Source of the DNA: Verrucomicrobiota bacterium
GTDB lineage: Bacteria > Verrucomicrobiota > Verrucomicrobiia > Methylacidiphilales > Verrucolacustridaceae
DNA: 9,202 nucleotides
Assembly (NCBI GenBank): GCA_016876055.1
Contig: VHDM01000043.1
Location: 1 to 9,202 of the forward strand
Direction of reading: 5' to 3'
The notes under the pieces were generated by a model. It did not search any database and was not told where the DNA came from. It worked only from the letters and a program-made list of their open reading frames with translations. Within the stretch, counting starts at the first letter, position 1. Every line of letters begins with the position of its first letter. The translations under genes were made by a program, and so were the position numbers. Of this stretch, positions 1-6,493 are shown one piece after another.

Positions 1-93
1 GTCGTAGGCGCGGTCCTGGGCGGCCAAAGTAACCCCGGCGCGCGAGCCCTCGGCTGCCGTCAGGAAAAAAAGGAAAAATAGAAGGCGCCTCAT
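1..93 (-). CDS. Partial gene (N-terminus only), probable CcsA/ResC-like cytochrome c biogenesis protein
   Basis: The ATG (93-91) overlaps the ResB stop in an ATGA junction, and 31 codons are visible before the window edge. The peptide begins Met-Arg-Arg-Leu-Leu followed by a Phe/Leu-rich stretch and TAAEGSRAG, which looks like a signal peptide or first membrane segment, then AAQDRAYD. No Shine-Dalgarno sequence precedes the ATG; translational coupling to ResB is likely. In system II cytochrome c maturation a ResB/Ccs1 gene is commonly followed by ResC/CcsA, the partner in heme export and ligation. Some bacteria carry long CcsA forms with an extra exported N-terminal domain, which would fit this signal-peptide-like start. 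The gene's existence is well supported by the overlap; its identity is inferred from position only. It could instead be another exported protein. Confidence 0.6.
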   Translation of the reverse strand, partial: MRRLLFFLFFLTAAEGSRAGVTLAAQDRAYD

Positions 94-1904
94 GTGGCGG
101 AGGATCGGGGCGGACGGAGATAGAACATGGAGAAGATTCCAGCCACGATCAGGAGGGAGCCGGCCCATTTCAGCATCCAGCCGGGATCGTAGAGGACCTG
201 CAAGGTGGTGCGGTTCAGGTTTTGCGGGTCCCAGCCGGCCTGGGAAAATTTATAGGAAAGGCCGGTGATTTGGGGCCAGAGGCCCGGCGGAAAGGTGGCA
301 GGCTGGTTCATCTGCAGCTGGGCGGGAACCTCCAGATTCTTTTTCTCTTCCGCAAAGGTGACGGCCGCAATGAAGTTGGCGGGCTCTTCGGTCCCGGGAT
401 CCCGGGGGACCTCGAACGAGTCGAGCCGCAGGGTGAAAGGAAGAGGCCGGAGTTCCAGCCCGAAGCCGACGCGGGAGGCCGTGCCCTCGGCCTGCAGAAT
501 CGCGGAAGTTCCCGAGGCGATCCAGCGGGCAGGGCCGTCCTGGCCTTCTGCCGTGCGCAGGCGGGCGTGGATGGCGGGGCGTCCCGGGCGAGGATCCGAA
601 GCCGGCAGCGGGGCGGTCACGGTTTCCAGGCGGGCGGAAGACTCCCAAGCGGCGAGGCGGGCGGACCAACCCTGCCAACCCGGGGAGAAAACCTCCCCGA
701 CCTTGGCCTGGCCGGTGACCGGCTTGTCCGTACCGGAGTGACCCCGAAAGAGAACCGTGCCAGGGACGGGGCCGGGAGCGAGAAGGAGCTTGGCGGGAGC
801 CGCCGGGTCGGCGAGGGAACCTTCGAGCATGACCAGGACGGCGGGGTTATCCGGGCGATCGTCAGCGGAAGCCGGCTGACCTTCGCGCAGGACAAGGTTG
901 GGCCAGTAGCGGGCCGCAAGGACTTGGGTTCCCTCCGCGTCCACCAAGGTGCGTTCAAGAATTTCGGTGAGTCGGTAGACCTCGCCCGATCCATCCGGCC
1001 GGAGAATCTCCAGTTCCATGGGCCCCCCGGGTTCCCGGGAGCCGACAAAAAATTGGTAGCCGCTGGAGATTCCGGCGGTGTTGTGAAGAATCGGATGGCC
1101 CGGATCCCGGGCGAGAATCATCTGGGTTTCGCGAAAGGTGGGGCGGGTTTCCTGGGGCTGAAGCAGAGATGGGCGGAACTCCACCACCGCCACGTTCCCC
1201 AGGTCGGACCGGGGGAAGGTTCCCAAGGTGAGAGAGGTGGAGATGGGCTCAGGCCCGAAAGGTCCGGTGAGTTCGAGGGTGAGTCCGGGTTGGCCGGCGC
1301 CGGGGTCCGGAGCCAGGACGGACTTTTCGTGGGAGCGGCGGGTGAACCCGTCGACGAAGAGGCGGGCCTCCGAGCCGGGAAGGGGCAGGAGCCGGGGGTG
1401 GTTCGGTTGGGGGGGGCGGACCTCAGGATCGAACGGGGTGGAGAAAAGCTGACCGGTGGCGGGGCTTTCGACGGTGAGGCGCGGGCGATCAAGGAGAACC
1501 TCCGCAGAAGGGGGTGCGCCCTTGAGGAGATCGACCGAGCCCTCGAAACCCTTGGAGCGACCAATGAGAGCTCCGGCCAACAGCACGAGAATCCCGGCAT
1601 GCGTGATGACGAAGCCCGCATGTTTTTTTTCCCAAGGCCAACGGGTGGCGGCGGAGCAGGTGAGGTTGAGGGAGAGGAGCAGGAGCCAGATGTTAAACCA
1701 GGGAGCACTGTAGACGTAGGCGCGGGCCACCCGTGCGCTGAAGCCGGATTCCAAAAAAGTGGCCACGGCACAGACCCCGGCAAGGCTCAGGAGAAGAAGA
1801 ATGGCCAAATCCAGAGAACCGAAGGCATAGACCGCCCGCCAGACGAGGCTTTGCGAGCTGCGTTTTTCAGCCAATTTCTTTCTCTCCTCTTTGGAAAGCA
1901 TCAT
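90..1904 (-). CDS. resB: ResB-like cytochrome c biogenesis protein (system II)
   Basis: This 604-residue protein matches the ResB/Ccs1 family, which with ResC/CcsA moves heme across the inner membrane and attaches it to CXXCH motifs of apocytochromes c. The expected layout is visible: three N-terminal membrane segments at about residues 31-50, 69-88 and 97-115, a large periplasmic domain of some 460 residues, and a final membrane segment near 578-598 with a short basic tail. The family-like H-x-G-x4-H-x-G pattern lies at residues 96-104 (KKHAGFVITHAG). The start is uncertain. The tandem ATGs at 1904 and 1901 have no Shine-Dalgarno, whereas GAGGAG (1884-1889, minus strand) lies 9 nt before an in-frame TTG at 1874 that would begin the protein at residue 11. 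The next gene overlaps its stop by 4 bp, so the two are co-transcribed. The large periplasmic domain is poorly conserved in this family and I see no extra domain in it. Confidence 0.85.
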   Translation of the reverse strand: MMLSKEERKKLAEKRSSQSLVWRAVYAFGSLDLAILLLLSLAGVCAVATFLESGFSARVARAYVYSAPWFNIWLLLLSLNLTCSAATRWPWEKKHAGFVITHAGILVLLAGALIGRSKGFEGSVDLLKGAPPSAEVLLDRPRLTVESPATGQLFSTPFDPEVRPPQPNHPRLLPLPGSEARLFVDGFTRRSHEKSVLAPDPGAGQPGLTLELTGPFGPEPISTSLTLGTFPRSDLGNVAVVEFRPSLLQPQETRPTFRETQMILARDPGHPILHNTAGISSGYQFFVGSREPGGPMELEILRPDGSGEVYRLTEILERTLVDAEGTQVLAARYWPNLVLREGQPASADDRPDNPAVLVMLEGSLADPAAPAKLLLAPGPVPGTVLFRGHSGTDKPVTGQAKVGEVFSPGWQGWSARLAAWESSARLETVTAPLPASDPRPGRPAIHARLRTAEGQDGPARWIASGTSAILQAEGTASRVGFGLELRPLPFTLRLDSFEVPRDPGTEEPANFIAAVTFAEEKKNLEVPAQLQMNQPATFPPGLWPQITGLSYKFSQAGWDPQNLNRTTLQVLYDPGWMLKWAGSLLIVAGIFSMFYLRPPRSSAT

Positions 1905-1907
1905 ATT

Positions 1908-1935
1908 ATCTTAGGCGGAAAAGAGGGCAGGACAA
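1908..1935 (-). promoter_or_regulatory. Weak candidate promoter for the resB gene
   Basis: On the minus strand TTGTCC (1935-1930) and TAAGAT (1913-1908) are separated by 16 bp, each matching 4 of 6 bases of the sigma-70 consensus. Transcription would start near 1901, at or just inside the annotated ATGs. That would favour either a leaderless mRNA or initiation at the downstream TTG (1874) preceded by GAGGAG. It is a by-eye match only. Confidence 0.25.
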
Positions 1936-1974
1936 GGGAGGCCGTTTACCCCCAGGTTATCCTCCGTTGATTCC

Positions 1975-1991
1975 CCGAGCCGAGGGCTCGG
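1975..1991. other. Perfect short inverted repeat (7-bp stem, 3-nt loop)
   Basis: CCGAGCC and GGCTCGG flank the trinucleotide GAG, giving a GC-only hairpin 38 bp upstream of the WG-repeat gene start. No T-run follows on either strand, so it is not a canonical intrinsic terminator. It could be a 5'-leader hairpin or an operator-like dyad in the divergent region between resB and the WG-repeat gene. In GC-rich DNA chance is also plausible. Confidence 0.3.
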
Positions 1992-2029
1992 AGGTAGGCA
2001 GGGTGCGGAGAAGATGCAGAAGATATCCC

Positions 2030-2824
2030 ATGAAAAGGTGCCTGTTACTTTGGCTGGCCATGGGCTGGGCGGGGCTGCTTGAAGCGGTGGAACCGGGGGA
2101 GATCCACCCGGTGCGGCTGGGGAAGAAGTTTGGATTGGTGGATCAAACGGGAACCTTGGTGCGGGCGGCAGATCTGGATTGGGCGTGGCCGTTGACCGAG
2201 GGGAGGGCGGGCGTGCGGATGGGCAAAGATTGGTTCCTGATCAACGAGCGGGGCCAGATGCAACGGCTGGCAGGATGTGATTGGGTGGGACCTTTTTCCG
2301 AAGGATTGGCGCCGGCCCGGTCGGGCCGAAAGTGGGGCTACCTCGGCCGCGACGGAAAGTGGAAAATCGAGCCCTATTATTCCGATGCCCGGCCATTTCG
2401 GGAAGGGGTGGCGGCGGTGCAGGTGGGCGGGCAGTATGCGGTGGTCGACAAGACCGGTTGCTTTGAGGATGAGGCAGGATTGGATTTGGCTCCACCCCTT
2501 GGGGATCGGGTGGTCCCAGCCTCCTCGGGGGGCAAGTGGGGGCTCATCAACCGCCGGGGAAATTATGTGCGGGAACCCGGGCTGGATGAAATCGGTGAGG
2601 CGAGGCAGGGGCGCATCCCTTATCGGAAAGAGGCGGCGTGGGGATTTCTCGACCTTGCCGGAAGTGTGGTGGTCCCGGCGCAATATTTAACGGTGGCTGC
2701 TTTTGTGGACGGTTGGGCCCGGGTGACGCTGTTCAACGCCAAGACGGGTTTTGTGAACCCGGGGGGCAAGTTCTCGGAGAGACGGGATTTGGTGTTGGAT
2801 GTACCGACTGCGGCCGGCCCTTAG
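2030..2824 (+). CDS. Predicted secreted WG-repeat protein
   Basis: The 264-residue protein begins MKRCLLLWLAMGWAGLLEA, a typical signal peptide with likely cleavage near residue 19 or 20, so it is probably periplasmic or exported. I chose this ATG over the in-frame TTG at 1967 because the longer version puts a charged, arginine-rich stretch in front of the signal peptide. The mature part is built of WG-type repeats. The core (K/aromatic, then G, hydrophobic, hydrophobic, D/N) recurs at residues 33, 67, 101, 135, 169, 203 and 238. Its best copies are KFGLVD, KWGYLG, KWGLIN and AWGFLD, and between cores lie F.EG-type segments (PFSEGLAP, PFREGVAA). WG repeats (PF14903) form beta-rich folds often found in surface or protein-binding proteins; no enzymatic function is assigned. 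The gene stands alone, is divergent from resB, and ends 10 bp from the convergent MBL gene. Its function is unknown. Confidence 0.85.
   Translation: MKRCLLLWLAMGWAGLLEAVEPGEIHPVRLGKKFGLVDQTGTLVRAADLDWAWPLTEGRAGVRMGKDWFLINERGQMQRLAGCDWVGPFSEGLAPARSGRKWGYLGRDGKWKIEPYYSDARPFREGVAAVQVGGQYAVVDKTGCFEDEAGLDLAPPLGDRVVPASSGGKWGLINRRGNYVREPGLDEIGEARQGRIPYRKEAAWGFLDLAGSVVVPAQYLTVAAFVDGWARVTLFNAKTGFVNPGGKFSERRDLVLDVPTAAGP
2126..2758 (+). repeat. Seven tandem WG-type protein repeats, period 34 residues (102 bp)
   Basis: Counted from the ATG at 2030, the repeat core begins at residues 33, 67, 101, 135, 169, 203 and 238. That is five exact 34-residue steps followed by one of 35. The repeats are degenerate in protein sequence (copies 2 and 4 read DWFLIN and QYAVVD) and not obviously repeated in DNA, so they look old rather than recently expanded. 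Confidence 0.8.
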
Positions 2825-2834
2825 CCGCCGGGCG

Positions 2835-3701
2835 TCACAACAGAATTTCCTGATTTTGCCGCGCGAAGGTGGCGGCGACCCCCCGCTTCTGGCCGGCCGC
2901 GATCAGCGCGTCTTCCATTTTCTTCAATTGAGAATCGGAATGGCCGGGATCGAAATGGGTGACGAGCAAGCGCTTGGCTTGGGCGGCCACGGTCTGTTCG
3001 AGGCAAAGCGACGGGGTGCCGTGGCCCCAGCCGCGGCGTTTCTCGTGTTCCTCCTCGGTGTATTGGCCATCGCAAATCAGCAGGTCGGCTCCGCGGGTCA
3101 TTTTGAGTAGGGGGCTCCGGGGGTCGATGGGGGGCTCATTGTCGGTGGCAAAGACCAGGGAGGAAGGGCCATTCCGGCCAAGGCCATCGAAGCGGTAGGC
3201 CAAGCAGCCACCCGGATGACGGGTGAGGGCGCTTTGGACGCGGACGGTCTCTTTGCCGGAAGAAAATTTCAACTCCTCCCCGGGTTGCACTTCACGAAAG
3301 GTGATGTTGGCTCTGAGCTCCGGAAAGCCGGCCGGGAAAAAGGGCTCTTCCTGTTGGGCGTAAAGGGCCTTTTCGATGATGTTGCCCGCGGGGCGATTTG
3401 GCAGACGCGGGGAGAGAACCTCGATGGAGTTGCCCGCCAGATAAGCGGGGGCAAAGAAGGGGAAACCCTGCAGGTGATCCCAATGGGCGTGGGTGAAAAG
3501 AATCGTGAAATTTTTGCGCCCGGACTGGAGCCAGTGGAAGCCTGCCCGGCGGATGCCGGTGCCGGCATCGACGAGGAGAAGTCCGTCCCGACCCCACTCC
3601 AGACTGACGCAAGTGGTGTCGCCGCCGTATTCCTGGGTGGGGGTTTGCGGGTTGGAGGGTGTCGGAATGCTGCCGCGGGTACCCCAGAAAGTGAATTTCA
3701 C
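2835..3701 (-). CDS. MBL-fold metallo-hydrolase (TaR3-like / RNase Z-related)
   Basis: This 288-residue cytoplasmic protein has a complete metallo-beta-lactamase dinuclear metal site. It shows the N-terminal GTRGSIPTP motif, THAHWDH with H71, H73, D75 and H76, H162 (TRHPGG), D187 (FATDNE), and H249 (VTHFDP). Family-specific additions are CDGQY (209-213) and GWGHGTPS (224-231). This signature matches the TaR3-like branch near RNase Z and class II cyclic-nucleotide phosphodiesterases, whose physiological substrate is not established. A phosphodiesterase or other hydrolase is likely, but the substrate cannot be read from sequence. The start is GTG (3701-3699), overlapping the stop of the upstream kinase-like gene in a GTGA junction. 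It is the last gene of the transporter operon and converges on the WG-repeat gene. No terminator is visible in the 10-bp gap. Confidence 0.88.
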   Translation of the reverse strand: MKFTFWGTRGSIPTPSNPQTPTQEYGGDTTCVSLEWGRDGLLLVDAGTGIRRAGFHWLQSGRKNFTILFTHAHWDHLQGFPFFAPAYLAGNSIEVLSPRLPNRPAGNIIEKALYAQQEEPFFPAGFPELRANITFREVQPGEELKFSSGKETVRVQSALTRHPGGCLAYRFDGLGRNGPSSLVFATDNEPPIDPRSPLLKMTRGADLLICDGQYTEEEHEKRRGWGHGTPSLCLEQTVAAQAKRLLVTHFDPGHSDSQLKKMEDALIAAGQKRGVAATFARQNQEILL

Positions 3702-4132
3702 AGCTGTTCTTTTTCCCTTGGAAGGGGGCGGGCGAGAAGCAGGATATTTTTGTCGCCAACCCGTTTCCGCTCCAGCCGGGGAAAGCCGGTGCGGATCATG
3801 AGAGAGCCCCAGCCGCCCGTGCCCAGTTCCCCGGGCTGGCGGGCCGGGGCATGGTCAGGATCGTAGGGGCGCCCGCGGTCAATCAGGCGGAAGACCAACT
3901 CGGTCGGCCCGCAGGCCACCTCAATCCGAACCCAGCCGGGCCGGCCGGAGTAGGCATGGAGGTGAATGTTGGCCAAGGCTTCATCCACGGCGGCAAGCAT
4001 GCGGCCCGCCTCCCCTTCGCCAAAACCGGCATGGCGGGCCCACTTTTCCGCCAAGGTGCGGAGACCGTGCAGACGGGGTGGGGCGAGCTCGATTTCGAGC
4101 GCGGCTTCGGGGGCGGGGGAAGCCGGATCCAC
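3698..4132 (-). CDS. RsbW/SpoIIAB-type ATP-binding protein (HATPase_c_2, putative serine kinase)
   Basis: The 144-residue protein is a single GHKL ATPase domain of the anti-sigma-factor kinase type. The N box is VDEALANIHLHAY, with E51 at the position used as catalytic base in SpoIIAB-like kinases and N55 at the magnesium-binding position. The G1 box is DRGRPYDP (85-92), with D85 and G87. The G2 box is GGWGSLMIR (106-114). In this family such proteins bind ATP, phosphorylate a serine in a STAS-domain partner and bind sigma factors or other targets. No sigma factor lies nearby; instead the gene sits in the transporter operon that begins with a STAS gene. It starts with GTG (4132-4130), 5 bp after the MlaD stop, and overlaps the MBL gene by 4 bp. 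No Shine-Dalgarno is visible. The fold is clear; kinase activity and partner are inferred. Confidence 0.85.
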   Translation of the reverse strand: MDPASPAPEAALEIELAPPRLHGLRTLAEKWARHAGFGEGEAGRMLAAVDEALANIHLHAYSGRPGWVRIEVACGPTELVFRLIDRGRPYDPDHAPARQPGELGTGGWGSLMIRTGFPRLERKRVGDKNILLLARPLPREKEQL

Positions 4133-4137
4133 GCGGC

Positions 4138-4842
4138 TCAGTCTTTAGGGACGGGAGCGGGGACGGGCTGGTCCGTGCTGATAATTTTCTCTTCGGAAGG
4201 AAGCCGGGGAACGGGGCCGCCGAAAATCAGGCGGTGGGGCTTGCGGGCCACGGTGGCCATGAAGGTTTTGCCGTAGGTGGAGATGACCTTGAAGTTATCC
4301 AGGACGACCCGGAGGTCCTTGATCACCTTGTCGATGGCTTCACGGTTTTGGGCGATCAGGTCGTTCGCCTTGTCGAGAAGGATTTTGCCGGCGGTCATGA
4401 CCTCGTCGAGCGAGGCGGAACGCTTCGCATACAGAATGGTGCCGGGGGCGAGGCCGGGGTTGGTGACCGGACCGGGTTCGAGGTTGAGATACTTTTCGCC
4501 CAGCACGGTGTCGGCGGTAATGGAGGCGGTGGTGCCGACGCGCAACTGGGGAAGGTGGCGATGAATATCGGCGATGACGCGGATGGCGCATTCCGGCGAC
4601 ACTTTTTCCCGCTCTTCGTCGGTGAGTGGACGAACGGCCCGAATCCGACCCACGTTGGCGCCGGCGTAGCGGACCTCGGCCTGCTTGTCCAAGCCGACAG
4701 CCGAGGGCAGATCAATGGTGAGGGTGGCCTTGGGGGCGGTGAGGTGAGTCCCGGAAATCGCGATGGTCAGGGCCACCAGCATGACGACGCTGCAGACGAT
4801 GACCAGGGCGGCCACGAAAAAATCGGTGCGGAGAGTCTTCAT
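4138..4842 (-). CDS. mlaD: MlaD family MCE-domain protein of a lipid ABC transporter
   Basis: The 234-residue protein has one N-terminal membrane segment (about residues 8-30) followed by a single MCE domain (about 38-124). MCE hallmarks are the segment from TIDLPSAVGL to VRYAGANVGRI and the closing ITADTVLGEKYLNLEPG. In E. coli, MlaD forms a hexameric periplasmic ring on MlaE that carries phospholipid between the transporter core and its partners. After the MCE domain come about 110 residues: a probable helix at 144-185 (SLDEVMTAGKILLDKANDLI and on), then KPHRLIFGG, resembling the RLI/LxG tail motif of many MCE proteins, and a Pro-rich end. The domain also carries an acidic insert, LTDEEREKVSPE (73-84). 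It lies 14 bp downstream of the ATPase gene, and no Shine-Dalgarno is present. No MlaC or MlaA homologue is in the window, so the periplasmic partner is unknown. Confidence 0.92.
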   Translation of the reverse strand: MKTLRTDFFVAALVIVCSVVMLVALTIAISGTHLTAPKATLTIDLPSAVGLDKQAEVRYAGANVGRIRAVRPLTDEEREKVSPECAIRVIADIHRHLPQLRVGTTASITADTVLGEKYLNLEPGPVTNPGLAPGTILYAKRSASLDEVMTAGKILLDKANDLIAQNREAIDKVIKDLRVVLDNFKVISTYGKTFMATVARKPHRLIFGGPVPRLPSEEKIISTDQPVPAPVPKD

Positions 4843-4856
4843 GGGGAGAGCAAGAT

Positions 4857-5720
4857 TCAGCCGTCTCCGAGCAGGTGTTTCAAGTAATCATCTTGGGCCA
4901 TCCGCAGAGGAATGGGGCCATCGGCCTCGCCCTTAACGAATTGTTGGAGGAAGGGATCAGGATTTTTTCGAATCTCTTCGGGAGTCCCCTCCGCCACCAC
5001 CTGCCCTTGGCGTGGCCCGTTGCCAATCATCAGGATGCGCGTGGCGATGCGGAAGACGCTGGTCATATCGTGGCTGACCACCACGGCGGTGGCGCCGATT
5101 TTTCGGGTGCTGTCGAGGGTGAGTTGATCGACGACGGCGGTCATGACGGGATCGAGACCAGAGGTGGGCTCGTCGCTGAAGAGGATTTCGGGGTCGAGGG
5201 CCATGGCCCGGGCCAGACCGACGCGTTTGCGCATGCCTCCGCTCAGCGCGGAGGGCATGAATGTTTCAAAACCCGTCAACCCCACCAGTTCCAGTTTCAT
5301 TTTCACGATCATTTCGATCAGCGAGGGGTCGACTTCGCTGTGCTCCTGGAGGGGTAGGGCGATGTTTTCACCCACGGTCATCGACTGGAACAGGGCGCCG
5401 AACTGAAAGTTCATGCCAAAGCGGAGCCGGATCCGGTCCATCTCGATCGGGTCCATGCGGGTGATGTCTTCCCCAAAGAGGTGGATCGACCCGGAGGTGG
5501 GTTTTTGGGCTCCGATCAGGCAGCGGAGGAGGGTGGTTTTGCCGCAACCACTGCCCCCCATGATGACGAAGGTTTCGCCGGCGCGGACTTGAAAGCGGAT
5601 GTTATCAAGGACGCGGCGGTCGCCGAAGACCATGGTGAGGTCGCGCACTTCGAGGATCACCTCCCCGGGTTGAAAGATCTTTTTCGGGCCGGAGTTGATT
5701 TGACGGGGGGCGCGGCTCAT
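4857..5720 (-). CDS. mlaF: MlaF-type ATP-binding protein of a lipid ABC transporter
   Basis: The ATPase has 287 residues from the ATG at 5720-5718. An upstream extension of the same frame to 5990 is an out-of-frame reading of the permease gene and is not included. Motifs are complete: Walker A GGSGCGKT (55-62), Q-loop Q106 (FGMNFQ), ABC signature LSGGMRKR (159-166), Walker B ILFSDEP with D183 and E184, D-loop SGLD, and H217 (VVVSHD). The segment FQFGALFQSMTVGENIALPL is typical of MlaF. The C-terminal region after residue 240, with FVKGEADGPI, corresponds to the extension that in E. coli MlaF takes part in dimer contacts and regulation with MlaB. It powers phospholipid transport with MlaE and MlaD. 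Its ATG overlaps the permease stop (ATGA, 5717-5720), consistent with translational coupling and fixed stoichiometry. Confidence 0.94.
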   Translation of the reverse strand: MSRAPRQINSGPKKIFQPGEVILEVRDLTMVFGDRRVLDNIRFQVRAGETFVIMGGSGCGKTTLLRCLIGAQKPTSGSIHLFGEDITRMDPIEMDRIRLRFGMNFQFGALFQSMTVGENIALPLQEHSEVDPSLIEMIVKMKLELVGLTGFETFMPSALSGGMRKRVGLARAMALDPEILFSDEPTSGLDPVMTAVVDQLTLDSTRKIGATAVVVSHDMTSVFRIATRILMIGNGPRQGQVVAEGTPEEIRKNPDPFLQQFVKGEADGPIPLRMAQDDYLKHLLGDG

Positions 5721-6493
5721 AGGGCGAAGAAGAAGAGGCCGGTGAGGGCGGCATCCGCGATGATGATCCAGAGAATGGAGTAGACGACGGACGCGGTGGT
5801 GGCCCGGCCGACGCCCTCGGCTCCGCCCGTCACGCCAAGTCCCTGGTAGCAGGCGATGGTGATAATGAGATGGGCAAAGACGGCGCTTTTGATCAGGCCC
5901 GAATAAAGATCCCAGACTTCGGGACGCTGTACCGCATGGGTAATGTAAAACGAGGAGGTCATATCGAGGGTGCCAACACAGACCGCCCAACCGCCGGCGA
6001 GGCCAACGCAGTTCCCGAACACCGTGAGGATGGGAAGCATGATCATGAGCGCCAGGTAACGGGGGATGACCAAGAAGCGAACCGGGGAGATGGCCATCAC
6101 CTTCAGGGCCTCAATCTCCTCGTTGACCTTCATGGTGCCCAGCTCCGCGGCGACGGCGGAACCGCTTCGTCCGACCACAATGATGGCGATGAGAAGGGGG
6201 CCGAGTTCCCGCAGCAGGCTGAGGGAGACGAGATCAGGGATGAAAGAGTTGGCGCCCAGTTTGCCGAGTTCCGTGGAGGCCTGCATCGCGAGGATAAAGC
6301 CGACGCTCAGGGCGACGAGGCTGGCCATGGGCAGGGCCTCCACCCCAATGCGGATCATTTGGCGAAGGGTGTGGGCAGGGGAAAGGACCTTCGGGTTGGT
6401 CAAACCCCAAAGGAGAAAGGAGTAGATGCGGGCATTCAGGGTGACGTAGCTATCCCCCTCGACGCGGCGGAGGGCGTTGACGATGAATTTCAA
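5717..6493 (-). CDS. mlaE: MlaE-type permease of a lipid ABC transporter
   Basis: The 258-residue inner-membrane protein matches the MlaE permease family. The diagnostic central segment runs LLRELGPLLIAIIVVGRSGS and then AAELGTMKVNEEIEALKVM, followed by SPVRFLVIPRYLA, the cytoplasmic coupling region that contacts MlaF. About five membrane segments follow a short amphipathic N-terminus, and the protein ends in the hydrophobic tail LTGLFFFAL. Length is normal for the family. The start is TTG (6493-6491), overlapping the STAS gene stop as TTGA; I see no better ATG or GTG upstream of the first conserved segment. With MlaF it forms the core that moves phospholipids between the inner membrane and the MlaD ring. 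The direction of transport cannot be told from sequence. Confidence 0.94.
   Translation of the reverse strand: MKFIVNALRRVEGDSYVTLNARIYSFLLWGLTNPKVLSPAHTLRQMIRIGVEALPMASLVALSVGFILAMQASTELGKLGANSFIPDLVSLSLLRELGPLLIAIIVVGRSGSAVAAELGTMKVNEEIEALKVMAISPVRFLVIPRYLALMIMLPILTVFGNCVGLAGGWAVCVGTLDMTSSFYITHAVQRPEVWDLYSGLIKSAVFAHLIITIACYQGLGVTGGAEGVGRATTASVVYSILWIIIADAALTGLFFFAL

Noticed and set aside
222..1970. 582-codon open frame on the plus strand antisense to resB
   Set aside because: It mirrors the resB codons in GC-rich DNA. Its translation is a Gly/Arg/Glu-rich sequence without membrane segments or recognisable motifs, while the minus strand gives a clear ResB protein.
1967..2029. Upstream TTG start for the WG-repeat protein
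   Set aside because: It would place an Arg-rich segment before a textbook signal peptide and run through the 1975-1991 hairpin; the ATG at 2030 is better.
2812..2898. Two GGCCGGCC palindromes flanking the convergent gene ends
   Set aside because: Both lie in coding sequence, another copy occurs near 3939, and such 8-mers are common at this GC content; no terminator T-run accompanies them.
4078..4887. 269-codon plus-strand frame antisense to mlaD
   Set aside because: It is a low-complexity Gly/Asp/His-rich translation with no family resemblance, and shadows a clear MCE gene.
5721..5990. 90-residue N-terminal extension of the MlaF frame
   Set aside because: It overlaps the conserved mlaE coding region out of frame and is His/Arg/Pro-rich. 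The ATG at 5720 overlaps the mlaE stop and gives a normal-length ATPase.
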